From Tigriopus japonicus (lineage: Eukaryota > Arthropoda > Copepoda > Harpacticoida > Harpacticidae): a stretch of DNA of 64,000 bases. Below the pieces are notes generated by a model that made no database searches, was not told where the DNA came from, and saw only the letters and a program-made list of their open reading frames with translations. The stretch is taken from positions 9,260,822-9,324,821 of the forward strand of contig CM021314.1 of the NCBI GenBank assembly GCA_010645155.1, written 5' to 3'. The position numbers and the translations under genes are program-made. This document shows, one piece after another, positions 1 through 10,938 of this stretch (positions are counted from its first letter, which is position 1; each line of letters starts with the position of its first letter).

Positions 1-1426
1 AAGTCTTGAACTCACTGCAAAATTCACTTTCGGGGTGATTTTCACTGAAGGGTGAGACTATTTTCCTCCATCTAATTGATTTTACTAATTTGATTAGAGT
101 TGAATGAAACCAAATTAATATATTCTAATAGCTGTAACATAGTTTTTCGAGAAACTGAAGCTAAATAAAAATTGTTTCATGCTATGTCACTTTCTCAAAA
201 AAAGGTTGCTAACCTTTTTAGCATTTTATGGAAAATCTCTTTCGGTGCAACTTTTTGAAGAGAACCAGAGATGGCTTTGATAACTTAACGAAATGACGCC
301 TTTGAATGGTAGATGACATTAGTGTAATTTCAATTTAAAAGTCCGGAACCGGTTTGTGACGTTTACTTGAAAACCACCGTACTTAAGTCCGCACAGAAAA
401 CACATTAAACATTTTACGGCCTGGTTCCATGTGAATTGCAAGTTTCGCCACGTATAATTTTTGCAAAAATTTATCTCAAAATGTCATAAGTTTCACATTT
501 TTTCTAACCTAAACCCCATCATACTATCAAAAAGTTAAACTGGCAACAGAGTAAATTTCAGTTTTTGTTGAACATCCTTGGCTGTGTGTTAGGTAACATC
601 AGCAAGGCCCGGAAAATTATTTGGTATTTTGTCTGTGTGCGCCGATTTTCTAAAAATGTTTGGTCAATTTGATGCAAATGGCCGATTTCGGAGGCATGCT
701 TGGCATCTAATTCATTTTTTTGTGGGTTGCGGATTTTTATTTACCGCTACAAGGAATGGGATTCCTTGTAAAGAAAGTTAATCATGACCGTTAGTGCATG
801 ATATATAAGTATAAGATTAGCATTTACATGTCACTTTGACACTGCGCTTAACAATACAATTTTCAAGTTTTTTCGTATATAACAGTTGTTATAGTTGTGA
901 GTGTCTAATCTCAATACTAATACCCTTTTGTATACATTTTGGTATTTTGAGTAAGCACTATTGTTCATTGGCCATTCCTTTACTCTTACTCCATTTTGCC
1001 TGAAATGTTTTTCTGGCTTAAATAATCGAGAAAACATTAAATTTTCCCTTGAAACAAACACAATATTTTAAAAACAATCGAGGAAAAAGGAAAAACATTT
1101 TTTAAACATTACGTTTTTAATAAAATATTTTCGGGCCCTACACGTCAGGTTGTTATTGCCATGGTAAGTCGTAACCTTGTTTTTAGGTTTCGCAACACGA
1201 AAAACGTTTCTTCCACGCTCAAAACAAGTTTTAAGTTCCTGACAATTTGAAATAACATTCAATACTTGCCGTACGAGGCTTAATTAATAATTATACCGTT
1301 TTACGGATGTCGTGCTACAGCCAAGCTTGCCATTTTACTTGATCCAGTTTGCCCAAAAAATATATCTTGCAATAACAGTTTCGAAAAAGAATTAAAAGTT
1401 TATCTGGAATTTATGAGGAAACGAAA
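1..1426. other. AT-rich stretch without a recognised gene
   Basis: Only short open frames of under 80 codons with no recognisable domain or splice pattern are present. I see no transposon termini, RNA gene or tandem array here. Confidence 0.6.
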
Positions 1427-2560
1427 CACGGTGTTCCGAATGGCTTTTTAGGTTTGAATCAAAATACCCAAAAACAGCATGGCACTTTTTGGACCCACAA
1501 TTCAATGAAGAACAGCTTTACTTTTATTGTATTATATAAGATTAGGTCCAGGGAAAAAGTTATATACCTAAAAACCTATTAAATATAACATTTTTTAACA
1601 AACTATCTAATCCATATTTAGAGACCATTTAGTTACATAATGAATTCAAATTGAAAAAAAAATCATTCAGCAACAGCTGAGTTATTTGACTTTGAATGGT
1701 CCATTTTCGACCCCAAAAAGCCGAAAAACGCTACAGTTATATGAAAAAACAAATTCCCAAAGATTTCACATAGTTTTTCAATATTGCAAAAATAAATGAT
1801 TTTTTTCAGTTTTGGAACTTATGTCAAAATAGCTCAAAATATGAAAAAATATCACTTAAAATGCACTTAAATAAGATTTTTGGAAAGTTATTTTCATAAC
1901 AATTTAGGGTACGCTATGATGCGTGTTGTGCCAAAATTACAAATAAAAATGTCTAACAGAGTCATATCCAAAATTACGATTTCTAGAAGGACCATGTTCA
2001 AAATGGACTAAAATCGAAACTTGAAACATTAACCGATTTCTTCAAAACTTTAAATTATTACCCAACTTTGAGTGTCTTTGATACTGCAAAAGTTTTTTAT
2101 TGGAAAATGTATTTTAAATACCTTTTAAGTGATATTTTTTCTTATTTTGAGCTATTTTGACATAAGTTCCAAAAGTAAAAAAAAAAACATTTATTTTTGC
2201 AATATTTGAAAAGCTATGTGAAATCTTTTGGAATTTGTTTTTTCATATAACTGTAGCGTTTTTCGGCTTTTTGGGGTCAAAAATGGACCATTCAAAGTCA
2301 AATAACTCAGTCACTGCTGAATTAATTTTTATTCAATTTGAATTCATTAGGTAACTAAATGGTCTCTAAATATGGATTAAATAGTTTGTTAAAAAATGTT
2401 ATATTTAATAGGTTTTTAGGTATATTGCTTTATACCTGGACCTAATCTTGTATAATACAATAAAAGTAAAGTTGTTCCCCATTGAATTGTGGATCCAAAA
2501 AGTGCCATGGTGTCTTTGGGTATTTTGATTCAAACCTAAAACGCCATTCGGAACACCGTG
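1427..2560. repeat. Foldback (long inverted repeat) element, about 1.13 kb
   Basis: The outer ends read CACGGTGTTCCGAAT at 1427 and its reverse complement ending at 2560. The two arms, about 1427-1890 and 2095-2560, are near-identical reverse complements for roughly 465 bp with scattered mismatches and small indels. They are separated by an unpaired centre of about 200 bp. The arms are AT-rich and non-coding. A possible 4-bp duplication GAAA flanks both ends (1423-1426 and 2561-2564), but adjacent purine-rich sequence makes it uncertain. This is the structure of a foldback or MITE-type non-autonomous element. The superfamily cannot be decided from the ends alone. Confidence 0.85.
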
Positions 2561-3189
2561 GAAACATTTAAGTCAGTCCAGATACTTTGCTTTCATCCAG
2601 AAAAGGCAAGAAAAAGAGAGACACTTACAAATTTAAAATCAAATTGCTCCAACAAACTGGTTCTTGGGCGAGTTTGATTGAGGGCGAAAAGAGAAAAATA
2701 TTTGTTCAAACTCTATGGTCCAGACTATTGCTTTAGTCCAGATAAGACAAGAAATGTCAACGAAAGTACTAACCTCAAAGTCTTGATTGAGAATGAATGA
2801 AATAAATGTAGCTCGACAAACTTTAGCAGTGTTCTTCACTTCTTTTTTATTTCTCCAGCATTCAAACATTGAGTTCTATTAAATACTAGATGGAGTGTAA
2901 ACCTAAAAATGTGTCTCTGGTCGCAGTTAGTGGATAACAAGTCGTCTAGATGAGACTTAAAAACTTATGATGGGTCGTCTTATGGATAGATTCGTCGCAA
3001 AGAGGGAGGAAGCAAGTTCAACATCAGAAGAGTGAAACAAAATTTTCATGTTTTTGGTAAAAGCACAATCAAATCAAGAAACAATACTTTGGTCAAAGCT
3101 CTTCCCCTTTAGTGATTGTCATCTAAAATATTTAATCCGTGGTTTTCAGTCAGAATAAAAGTCAAAATCATAAAGGGAGAATCAAAATT
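2561..3189. other. No recognised gene
   Basis: Only short open frames without domain signatures. Nothing further is supported. Confidence 0.5.
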
Positions 3190-3462
3190 TGCCTGAGATA
3201 TCACCAAAAATTGGGCGATTTTGCCAAATTTTTTCGCCAAATTTTCCCGATTTCGCCTAATTTTTCGCCAAATTTGCTCAATTCGCCAAATTTATCGCCA
3301 GAAATACAAAAATCGCCAGATTTATCGCCAGTGATATCAAAATCGCCAGATTTATCGCCAGATCAGCTGATTTCGCCAGATTAATTTTTCTATCGCCAGA
3401 CACGTTTCAAAATCGCCAGATTCGTGAAATCTGGCGATAGAAATCGCCAGTTGGCAACCCTG
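3190..3462. repeat. CGCCAG/TCGCCAAATTT motif array ending in a hAT-like terminus
   Basis: The motif TCGCCAGATT or TCGCCAAATT recurs about every 12-25 bp from about 3210 to 3450. It ends in a small hairpin (ATCTGGCGAT next to ATCGCCAG) and then TTGGCAACCCTG at 3451-3462. That end resembles the CAGGGCTGCC terminal repeat of the hAT-like element at 5.0-7.0 kb, which also carries CGCCAGA/TCTGGCG motifs just inside its ends. I found no matching left end or 8-bp duplication, so this is probably a truncated or diverged relative. The open frame across it only translates the repeat. Confidence 0.6.
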
Positions 3463-4995
3463 CTCTGCACTTCGGCCTAGCTGACCAGCACAGATATGAG
3501 GATAAAAGGACTAGATTTCACTAGATTTGGAATTGTTCACAACCTCTATTCATGTGAGAAAAATGGAAGCCCTGCTCGTGTTTCAAACTCCACCCATAGA
3601 TGTCAGTCACACCTCGCCTGTGTATACTGAACCGAGAAAAATATCAGCGGAGACCTTGCGTTGCCGAATCCATCTTGCGTTGATTTCCTACATGGTTGCC
3701 AGTAGCGACCCTTTATAGAGACTGGTTCTAAAATTTATGAATTGGCAAGCACAGCTCATGTTTACAAAAATCCGCTCGTCAGCTGCCCTCTTTGGAGGCT
3801 TGTCAACAAATCTCAAATGCTGTTCCTTCCTGTACGCGAGTGTTGTCGCGTAGTGCTGATATTGCTTGTATTGATCTAAAACAAGGAACTAATGTCAATG
3901 ACAGAGCAATGGTCCTACAAATTAAATGTTTGAGAAATAGTCATGATAAACAAGTTCTGGATTATGTTAATGATGTGGTTCCCAAAAAGTATCTAAGTAA
4001 CTTCCAGATCAAAAGTCACTAGTAAGTATGTACGTGTGTAATGTTTAAATATGGTGGGAAGGGGGGTTTTCTTTGGTGTTTTATAGTTAGTTTACATCCT
4101 TCATGGTGCTGATATTATTTGAAGCTAAAACTTCATGCTAAATTTCCAATTTTGGGGAACATCTATTCCATTTCTTTTAGTTTAATTTCCACCCCAGCAT
4201 TCTTAGCTCACATTCTTTATCGCTAAGAAATCTCAACAAGGCATCTTACGTGTCAACTTTAGCGTTATTTTCATTGAGGGTCAATGTAACAACCTTGCTT
4301 CTTACTGTAAATGAAGTTCCCATTAATTATCAAATGCTTTTTGTTTCTACTCAATTGTTCTCAAACCACATGATAGCACATAATGAAAGTGGCATTGCAC
4401 ACCAGGATCTTCATTTCCTTGATATATATTTTCAGACAAAATATTTCACATATTTGCAATTATTGTCAAGAACTTGTCTTTTTATTGAAGTTGCATTAAG
4501 AAAGAATCATTGATCACTTATTAGCATCTCATATGTAAAAAAACAAGTTGGAAACTGACAAAAATGAAGCAACAGATCGTGCGTGCAAAGGTTATCCTTA
4601 CATCATGCCTAAAAACATTCAAATCAGTTATGGCTACAAAGGCCAGGTCTAAAGTTGGAATTATTATATTCAAGTTGTACATGCGTTTAATTGAGATTCT
4701 TTCTCAGTTTTGTGCGAGACATTGGTCTGAAGCAGCTCAGTTTTGACTTATTCCTGAGAACAGAAAGCATCATTATGAAAATTAATGGCAGGAAAAGGAG
4801 CGCTATCTCATGCTGCAACTTTGTTCTGAAGTGATGTTTGCAATCCAACGCCTTTTTCTATCGTCTTTAGGCAATTTCGTTCAAATTCACTACAGAGTCG
4901 CAGTCGTTTTAAGGGCCTCTTTGGGCTACGCGTCAGCTGAAGTGCGCGTCCTGTGGTGAGAGCTTCCTGGCCTAGGGCAGCCAGTATCTATCTTT
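3463..4995. other. No recognised gene
   Basis: Several 60-90 codon open frames lie on the plus strand (for example 3792-4022 and 4250-4513). None shows a known domain, signal peptide or splice-consistent continuation. Some stretches around 4560-4900 look like decayed coding sequence, but I cannot name a family. Confidence 0.45.
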
Positions 4996-5297
4996 GTGTA
5001 TCTCAGGGCTGCCAGATGGCGGTTTGGGGCGCCAGATTTTGGTGTTTCTGGCGGTTTGAGGCCTCGTTTGGCAGCGAGATTTTTTTGGGGGTCAGAAAAA
5101 TCTGGCGGTATTTATGCGGTTTTCGCCATAGTTTGGCAGGCAAGAACATTTTGACAGGTTTCTGGCGGTTTTTACATGAAAATCGTGAAATTTGGCGTAT
5201 TTAAGTTGGAGTTTTAGGATTAGTTGAAACACAATTTGTCACGCTGATTCTAGCAGGATTCAGCATTATTTGGTTCACGCCTCAAGAGAGTTCAAAG

Positions 5298-6031
5298 TCT
5301 TGGCTATTTTTACTAAACCCTCGATTGGGAGGTTGCGTGGTCTAATTTTACCTAACATTCCGAAATTTGTCGGAATGTCGAACTCGTGGGCAAATTGTTT
5401 TCGTAAGCCTGTCATTAAGTGTGAACCCTACACAAAGTGCTGGTTTGCTCCGACAGCTTGTTTGCTACAGCTGCGCGTTCAGCTCACTATAACTCGAGAA
5501 TGCAAAAGAATGAACCCGCCTTAGATACAGTGTATTGTTATGGGATTGGATATTCTATTAAAGAACAGTTGAAAGGTAATATAATAAAATAACCTTTCCA
5601 CATCTAAACCTAACCTAACCTTACCTTACCTAACCTAACCTAACGTAAAGTAATTTAATCCTAACGTAAACCAAATGTAATGTAATGAAAAAAAATGAAT
5701 GGTCAAACCTAAAATTAAAAAAAAAAGTTATACCCTTGGTGAGCCGCGAACATTCAATCATTGGTACATGAGCCAGATTCTCTACCACAGCGCTATAACA
5801 TTGCCTTGGATGGAAGGATGCAATTGGTAGTATTTAACTGTCTCATTTGTTGCAACAGCTGTTTCAAGCAAGCTGTCGGAGCAAACCAGCACTTTGTGTA
5901 GGGTTCACACTTCATGACAGGCTTACGAAAACAATTTGCCCACGAGTTCGACATTCCGACAAATTTCGGAATGTTAGGTAAAATTAGACCACGCAACCTC
6001 CCAATCGAGGGTTTAGTAAAAATAGCCAAGA
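5298..6031. repeat. 163-bp inverted duplication inside the hAT-like element
   Basis: Arm 5298-5460 and arm 5869-6031 are reverse complements differing at very few positions (for example ATTAAG versus ATGAAG). Each arm can be read as an uninterrupted frame containing the peptides LPNIPKFVGMSNSWANCF and KCEPYTKCWFAPTACL. I recognise no protein family in them. The high identity points to a recent duplication or gene conversion. The spacer of about 400 bp contains the CCTAA-like tract. Confidence 0.85.
5604..5644. repeat. Interstitial telomere-like (CCTAA)n tract
   Basis: CCTAA units and the variant CCTTA follow one another for about 41 bp, the complement of the arthropod telomere repeat TTAGG. 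The tract is short and imperfect and lies in the spacer of an inverted duplication within a transposon, so it is not a chromosome end here. Confidence 0.55.
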
Positions 6032-6189
6032 AGTTCAAAGTCATAAAAAATAGTGTGACCAGTTTTTGACTTACGTGGCAATCTCCTTCAATACCATCTT
6101 TTTTCATTGTTGCCTGCTGTTTCAGCCAAAGAACCAAAAGTAGCTTCCATATAAGAGAAGAGAGTATTGGATTGTCGAAACTACCCTAT

Positions 6190-6670
6190 TAGGAAGGATG
6201 GAAATTTTGAGCAAACAAAAGATGCTTGAAACTAAAAAAAAAAATTAAAATATGCTGAAGTGGTAAATGAAATGTGCAGGCATGGTAAATAACAAATAAC
6301 ATGTTCTGGGATGGAAAGTAAAATTTGCTGAAGTGACAAATCCAAATGGCAAGGAGAATGAAAAACAGCGAATAATTGCAAAACAAATTTGATTTGCGTG
6401 TCTGTGACAAAGCTTTTTGATTGACTTTTTTAGTCAAGTTTGAAAAAATATTTTTCTTATTTTCTTCATGAAACGTTGTTTTTTTGATAACGCATGTAAA
6501 ATGGCAACGGCACAAATTGACAGAACAGTAGCATAGGAAATGGAAGAAATGGCAAAGAAAACAAAACTTTGCTAAAAGGTTAAAAAATAGAAAATAGTAC
6601 TTTTGCTACTTACAAAAGTACTCTTTTTGGGCATGGGAAATATTACTTGCCTGAAAGTTGCACACACCTG
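6190..6670. repeat. Diverged TGGCAAA-motif MITE nested in the hAT-like element
   Basis: The left part (GAGCAAACAAAAGATGC near 6209) and right part (TTGCCTGAAAGTTGCAC near 6646) resemble the ends of the MITE at 13209-13694, which has GCAAATAAAACATGCC and TTGCCTGAAATCTGCACC. The interior is likewise built of GGCAA/TTGCC-containing AT-rich sequence. I see no clean target duplication, so the limits are approximate. Open frames here are translations of the repeat. Confidence 0.5.
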
Positions 6671-7014
6671 ATCCGTTGTTTTGAATATGGTGGTGGCTTA
6701 CTTAATTTTCTGTTTTCTTATTTTGTCGTACTGATAGCTGTTTGAGTCAAATTTCTTATCAGTTAGTTCAAAATTAGTCAATTCTAATTGAGAGCAAATG
6801 GGTGCTGTTTTCAACTTTATCAACCCAAAGGATGAATCCGACCCAATGATTAAGTTCAACAAAGCTAAGCTTATCGATGAAAGATTGATACATGATATAT
6901 CTGGTCTAGAATAAATGCAAAATAAAGAAACTTGAATCTGGCGTTTTTCTGGCGTTTTCGACTGGTTCATCTGGCGTTTTTTGTCTCCAATTCCCTGGCA
7001 GCCCTGGTGTATCT

Positions 7015-9707
7015 AGTTGCCAGGACATGAGATGGGTCTGACGATGCAAGGTCGTCGCTGATGTTTTTTCTCGGTTCAATGCCGAATCGAATTGGTGTTT
7101 GGGGCAAGAGCCACTAAAATTAGAAGAGTATGCTATGTGCATGAGATTGATTCGATTAACTGGTTAAACTTAGAACCAAGTGTTTCCACATAGTTGGAGA
7201 GTAAAAAAGAATGAACACCGGAAGATGCAAGACCATTATGGCAAGGCTTCTTTTTTCAAAAACTACGTGAAATCTTTGGAAATTTATGTTTTGATAAAAT
7301 TGGAGTGTTTTCAAGAGTCAACAAATTGAACAACGAAGGAGCCCGTTAAAGAAGGAAAGAGCACTTCAAGGTTTGAACTAGCCTTGATTCTTAGATATTT
7401 TATGGTGTTTTCAGAATGCAAGAAGAGCCTATTCGATTACTGTAGCTGACATTTCCGTAAACCCTAGGTAAAGAAAGAATCCGGAGATGCACTTAAAAAC
7501 TTACAACATTGGACGCCTTTCGTACCTTCTTAGAGTACAGCGTATGTTTACACTCTCGAGTTCTGCGGTCTCTCCCAAAAAAAGGACTCCTACAAGGTTC
7601 CTAGTCAAAAATCTTTGCACCTGTTGACCCATTTATCGATTAATCCATCCATTGATAGAAGATAGGGAGATGGTTGGAGTGCATTTGATTATTGCACGTC
7701 CCAGTTGTTCTCCATTCCAGGTCGTCCCCACAAAATTACTAAGCTCAAAAAGACGCGGCAGATGATAATTCTAAAGATACATGTGTTGATATTAACTTCA
7801 TGTCACCATATTTTTTATTTTAGCTAAATTTCCTGATGAAGAAAACAGTCGTAGTCACGAACGCTCTGTTTTCAAATCACCGTCGCCTTAATACTGAACT
7901 AAAAGAAAATTGCCTTTTCTGACTTTTGCAGCCTCAAACTTCTCTTTCAACAAATCAAATATTTTTTCCGAGTGTTTTGAAATTTGGCCACGATTTGGAA
8001 AAAAACGTGGTCAAGCTTTGCCCAAGTGGCACTTACGTGTGCAGTACTGTCTTGTAAGTCGTTTTTTAATAGCAGACATCCCGAGAGCAGTAGGTAAATG
8101 TCAGACCCCTATTGTTATACATTTCAAGTTATAGTTGGATTCCTAGTAGCCTTCATGATCTGGTTTTGACCATTAAAAGAATGGACATTTGCGCTCTTCA
8201 AAGCATTTGCCATTTGAGACTTGGGAAATTCTCAGCCATTATATGCCTGGGGTAAAGTGAAGCGGACCTTGGACACCTTTCACTTAAAGGGTTTCTTGTA
8301 CCCAGTATAACAATTAAGTTCATTAAACTTACCAAGACTGACACTTCATAAGCCCAGAGAGTAAAAGCATACATTAAAGTGAAAGCTTTGGATAATGATC
8401 AAGTGGGCTGATGCTCTTCTACTTGAATGATTTGGGTTAAAGGATGTCGTCTATTGCCAAGCATTCAGGATTTGTCGAGTGTAAGCAGAACTTCCTGAAC
8501 TAACTACAGCAATTACTCGTGACGTCATCATTTTTGGCGGGAAAAAAGTTCGGAAGACCTGTGTTTCTGATGAGCGTGCGAGGTAACTAAAACGAAGGTT
8601 TAGGCCTGGTGATTGCAACAATGCCTTTCTTATCTGCACAAATTGAAGTTGAAATAGCAAATCTTGACATTGTATTTGCAAAAAAGTATGTTTTGTTGCT
8701 TTTATCTAAAATTTCGCTACATAAGTAGAGAGGGCTCTTCCGAACTTTGAAATTAGGAATGCCCGACTTTGAATAACAAGATGGGCAGAGGAGATCGGTT
8801 CCTGGGGCAATTAAACCTAAAAACGAATAATTTGTTTAATTGAAGGCTTCCAATTTCTCCATTTGTTTTCATATCACTTTGCAATACTTCTCAACATACA
8901 TTAACCATGCCATTGCCCATAAATGCAACATTTTTCGAAAATCTGACCCTTGAAAACTGAGATTTTTTTGGCAAGCCTACACTGCTAACGGCAGTTAGAG
9001 ACGGCAGCAGGTCCGTAAAATGAGACGGTAATCACTCCCACTGAACCGAAAAAAAGCTAAGTCTTTCCAAAGTCTGTCTTTTTCAAGCTACTCGTACTTT
9101 CATGGCTTAAGCGTTGTTTTGTTAAATATGAGGAATTCAAGATTTGTAACCAACAAGGTCAAAAGAATATTTGTCTGCATGCAGACAAATATTCTGCAAA
9201 ATGAAACCAAACACCTTCACAACGTCTTCCGTTTTTATTAGATTTTTAGGATTTTAAGGCCCTTTTCCCACTTGTTAATGATTAATACCTTTTGAGTCTA
9301 AGACTTCTTTTGTTTTGTGAAAATCTCAAGGGGTCATTCAACTTTGAGATGCGTTTTCATCAACTAAAACAATTGCCACGTGGACCAAGTGTTAAGCCCT
9401 GCATCTTACTTAACATGACTGATCTTAAAACCGTGGGTTATGTCAATGATGGAGTCCGATTCGATAAGCCAAGAAAACAATTCATCCAAGAGAATCTTGG
9501 AAGGCATGAAACCTTGAAAACATCGCGATTCATAGTTTTGTAACAATGTGAAACATCTTTGGCTCTTACTGGATCTCACGTTATTTTTGAACGATGGCTG
9601 ATCCATCAATTTTATACCTTTGAGAATGTTTTGCAACATATTTTTGTTCCAAGTTGCTCCAAGTCGGATGAGTGGGCTCAATGAGTGTTGATTAATGTAG
9701 TCTTATG
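7015..9707. other. No recognised gene; contains a 32-bp perfect palindrome
   Basis: Short open frames only, with no domain or splice pattern I can defend. The one structured site is the palindrome at 9164-9195. Confidence 0.5.
9164..9195. repeat. Perfect 32-bp palindrome
   Basis: AGAATATTTGTCTGC is followed by AT and then its exact reverse complement, with no unpaired loop. It could extrude as a cruciform or be the footprint of two abutting element ends. No function is evident. Confidence 0.8.
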
Positions 9708-10329
9708 TACCGGGTGATTCATAAGAAAACGAACAGCAAACCATATTCAGTCTCTTCTCGTCCGTCTTCGTGAGTAGGTGTCTTTTGCGTTGCTCATGAA
9801 ATACGGGCCGGTCTAGACTAAGTGCTGTGTTGTGTTGTGTCGTGGTCGTTTGGATCCAAGGTAAGCCATTTTTGTATATTGATTAGTCTTTCTCTTCTTT
9901 CTTTTCCTCCTTTTTGTTAAACATTTTTTGTCGTACTCTTTTCTTTTTCTTCTCTTTTTTCAGTTATTTTTTTTTCGTACTACCTTTTCTTTTACGGTTT
10001 TTTTTTCAGGTTTCTTTTAGTTCCTAAGTTCTTTTTTGTTTTTAATGTCATTTTCATACTTACATTTTTAGTTATACCCTGGTACTTGCATATTAATTTG
10101 TCTTGATCTTAATCATTCTTTTGTCGTTTTTATCCATTTTTTTTCTTCCATATTTGAGGATCTGTTCTTCTTTGTATGTTATCCTTTGTCTTAAAAAAAA
10201 AGAATTTTTAAGAATCTTATCAGTTAGGTGTGAGATTGGTTGTCTGACTCTCTCTTGAGCTAGGTTAGTCGAAACTCTTGTTTTTCTTCTTTCCTGTTGG
10301 CCAGAAAGGGTACTACTCCATTAGGTGAC

Positions 10330-10457
10330 TGTAGTATTCCCGCCTTGCTCCTCTTACTATGCTCGTGCTCAGTTCTAGTCATATATATGTTTGTATATAA
10401 ACCTCATTCAATACGAATAAAGTATCTAGTCAGCAACCACTCTCCAACCATGCTACA
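10330..10457 (+). mobile_element. LTR of a short-LTR retrotransposon (left copy, 128 bp)
   Basis: It starts TGTAG and ends CTACA, perfect short inverted ends of the TG...CA type. It contains TATATAAAC, a TATA-like box, and GAATAAAG, a poly(A)-signal-like hexamer. It is preceded by GTGAC (10325-10329), the same five bases that follow the right LTR. Immediately after it is TGGCGCAGCCGG, a plausible tRNA primer-binding site. The short LTR and TGGCGCAG site suggest Ty3/gypsy affinity, perhaps mag-like, but no polymerase is visible to confirm this. Confidence 0.85.
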
Positions 10458-10684
10458 TGGCGCAGCCGGTAGTTGCCACCATTACCGTGGAAGAACCTCG
10501 CCCCTCTCCCTCCCCCTTGGTCGGGAAGACGCCGGTCCGTGGGTGCAGCGGGATGGCCGTGGATGCAGCCTACGTCATGGTGGTGCAGCGGAAGGCCCGT
10601 GGTTGCAGCGATCCGCCCGTGGGTGCAGCGGAAGGCCCGTGAATGCAGCGGTCGGTCCGTCAAGAGGCCCGGCCAAGGCATGGG
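10458..10684 (+). mobile_element. 5' leader of the LTR retrotransposon with short G+C-rich tandem motifs, cut by gap
   Basis: It begins with the TGGCGCAGCCGG primer-binding-site candidate directly after the LTR. From about 10533 it contains six imperfect copies of CCGTGGGTGCAGCGG spaced about 20-25 bp apart. The stretch is markedly G+C-rich compared with its surroundings. Open frames run through it on both strands because of the repeat, and I do not call any as coding. The sequence runs into N at 10685, so gag-pol is not seen. Confidence 0.6.
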
Positions 10685-10794
10685 NNNNNNNNNNNNNNNN
10701 NNNNNNNNNNNNNNNNNNNNNNNNNNNNNNNNNNNNNNNNNNNNNNNNNNNNNNNNNNNNNNNNNNNNNNNNNNNNNNNNNNNNNNNNNNNNNN
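10685..10794. other. Assembly gap (110 N) within the LTR element
   Basis: A run of N separates the left LTR plus leader from a second contig that begins with 16 bases of the left flank (TACTCCATTAGGTGAC) followed by another LTR. The missing sequence may be the retrotransposon interior, or the gap may join two alleles. Open frames spanning it are artefacts. Confidence 0.95.
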
Positions 10795-10810
10795 TACTCC
10801 ATTAGGTGAC

Positions 10811-10938
10811 TGTAGTATTCCCGCCTTGCTCCTCTTACTATGCTCGTGCTCAGTTCTAGTCATATATATGTTTGTATATAAACCTCATTCAATATGAATA
10901 AAGTATCTAGTCAGCAACCACTCTCCAACCATGCTACA
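10811..10938 (+). mobile_element. LTR (right copy, 128 bp) bracketed by GTGAC on both sides
   Basis: It is the same 128-bp LTR as at 10330-10457, with one clear difference (AATATGAATAAAG against AATACGAATAAAG). GTGAC precedes it at 10806-10810 and follows it at 10939-10943. The 16 bases upstream equal the flank left of the first LTR rather than a polypurine tract. This contig therefore has the structure of a solo LTR with its own target duplication. Confidence 0.85.

Larger units (their letters stand above)
5004..7006. mobile_element. Non-autonomous hAT-like element, 2.0 kb, with 8-bp target duplication
   Basis: The left end is CAGGGCTGCCAGATGGCG at 5004. The right end is CTGGCAGCCCTG ending at 7006, giving a 12-bp terminal inverted repeat. 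The 8 bases GTGTATCT occur immediately before the left end (4996-5003) and immediately after the right end (7007-7014), a perfect 8-bp target-site duplication. An 8-bp duplication with CAGGG-type ends is characteristic of the hAT superfamily. Just inside both ends is a series of TCTGGCG/TGGCGTTTT motifs (5020-5200 and 6940-6985), which may be subterminal transposase-binding sites. No transposase frame is present. The interior contains a 163-bp inverted duplication, a CCTAA-like tract and a smaller repeat at 6.2-6.7 kb. Confidence 0.85.

Noticed and set aside
3139..3384. 81-codon frame with repeated SPDLSP units
   Set aside because: It is a translation of the CGCCAG motif array, which continues out of frame. 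A real repeat protein is not supported.
5604..5644. True chromosome end at the CCTAA tract
   Set aside because: The tract is only about 41 bp, is imperfect and has complex sequence on both sides within a transposon.
10297..10897. Open frames running through the N gap
   Set aside because: N codons cannot be read, and the frames exist only because unknown bases do not create stops.
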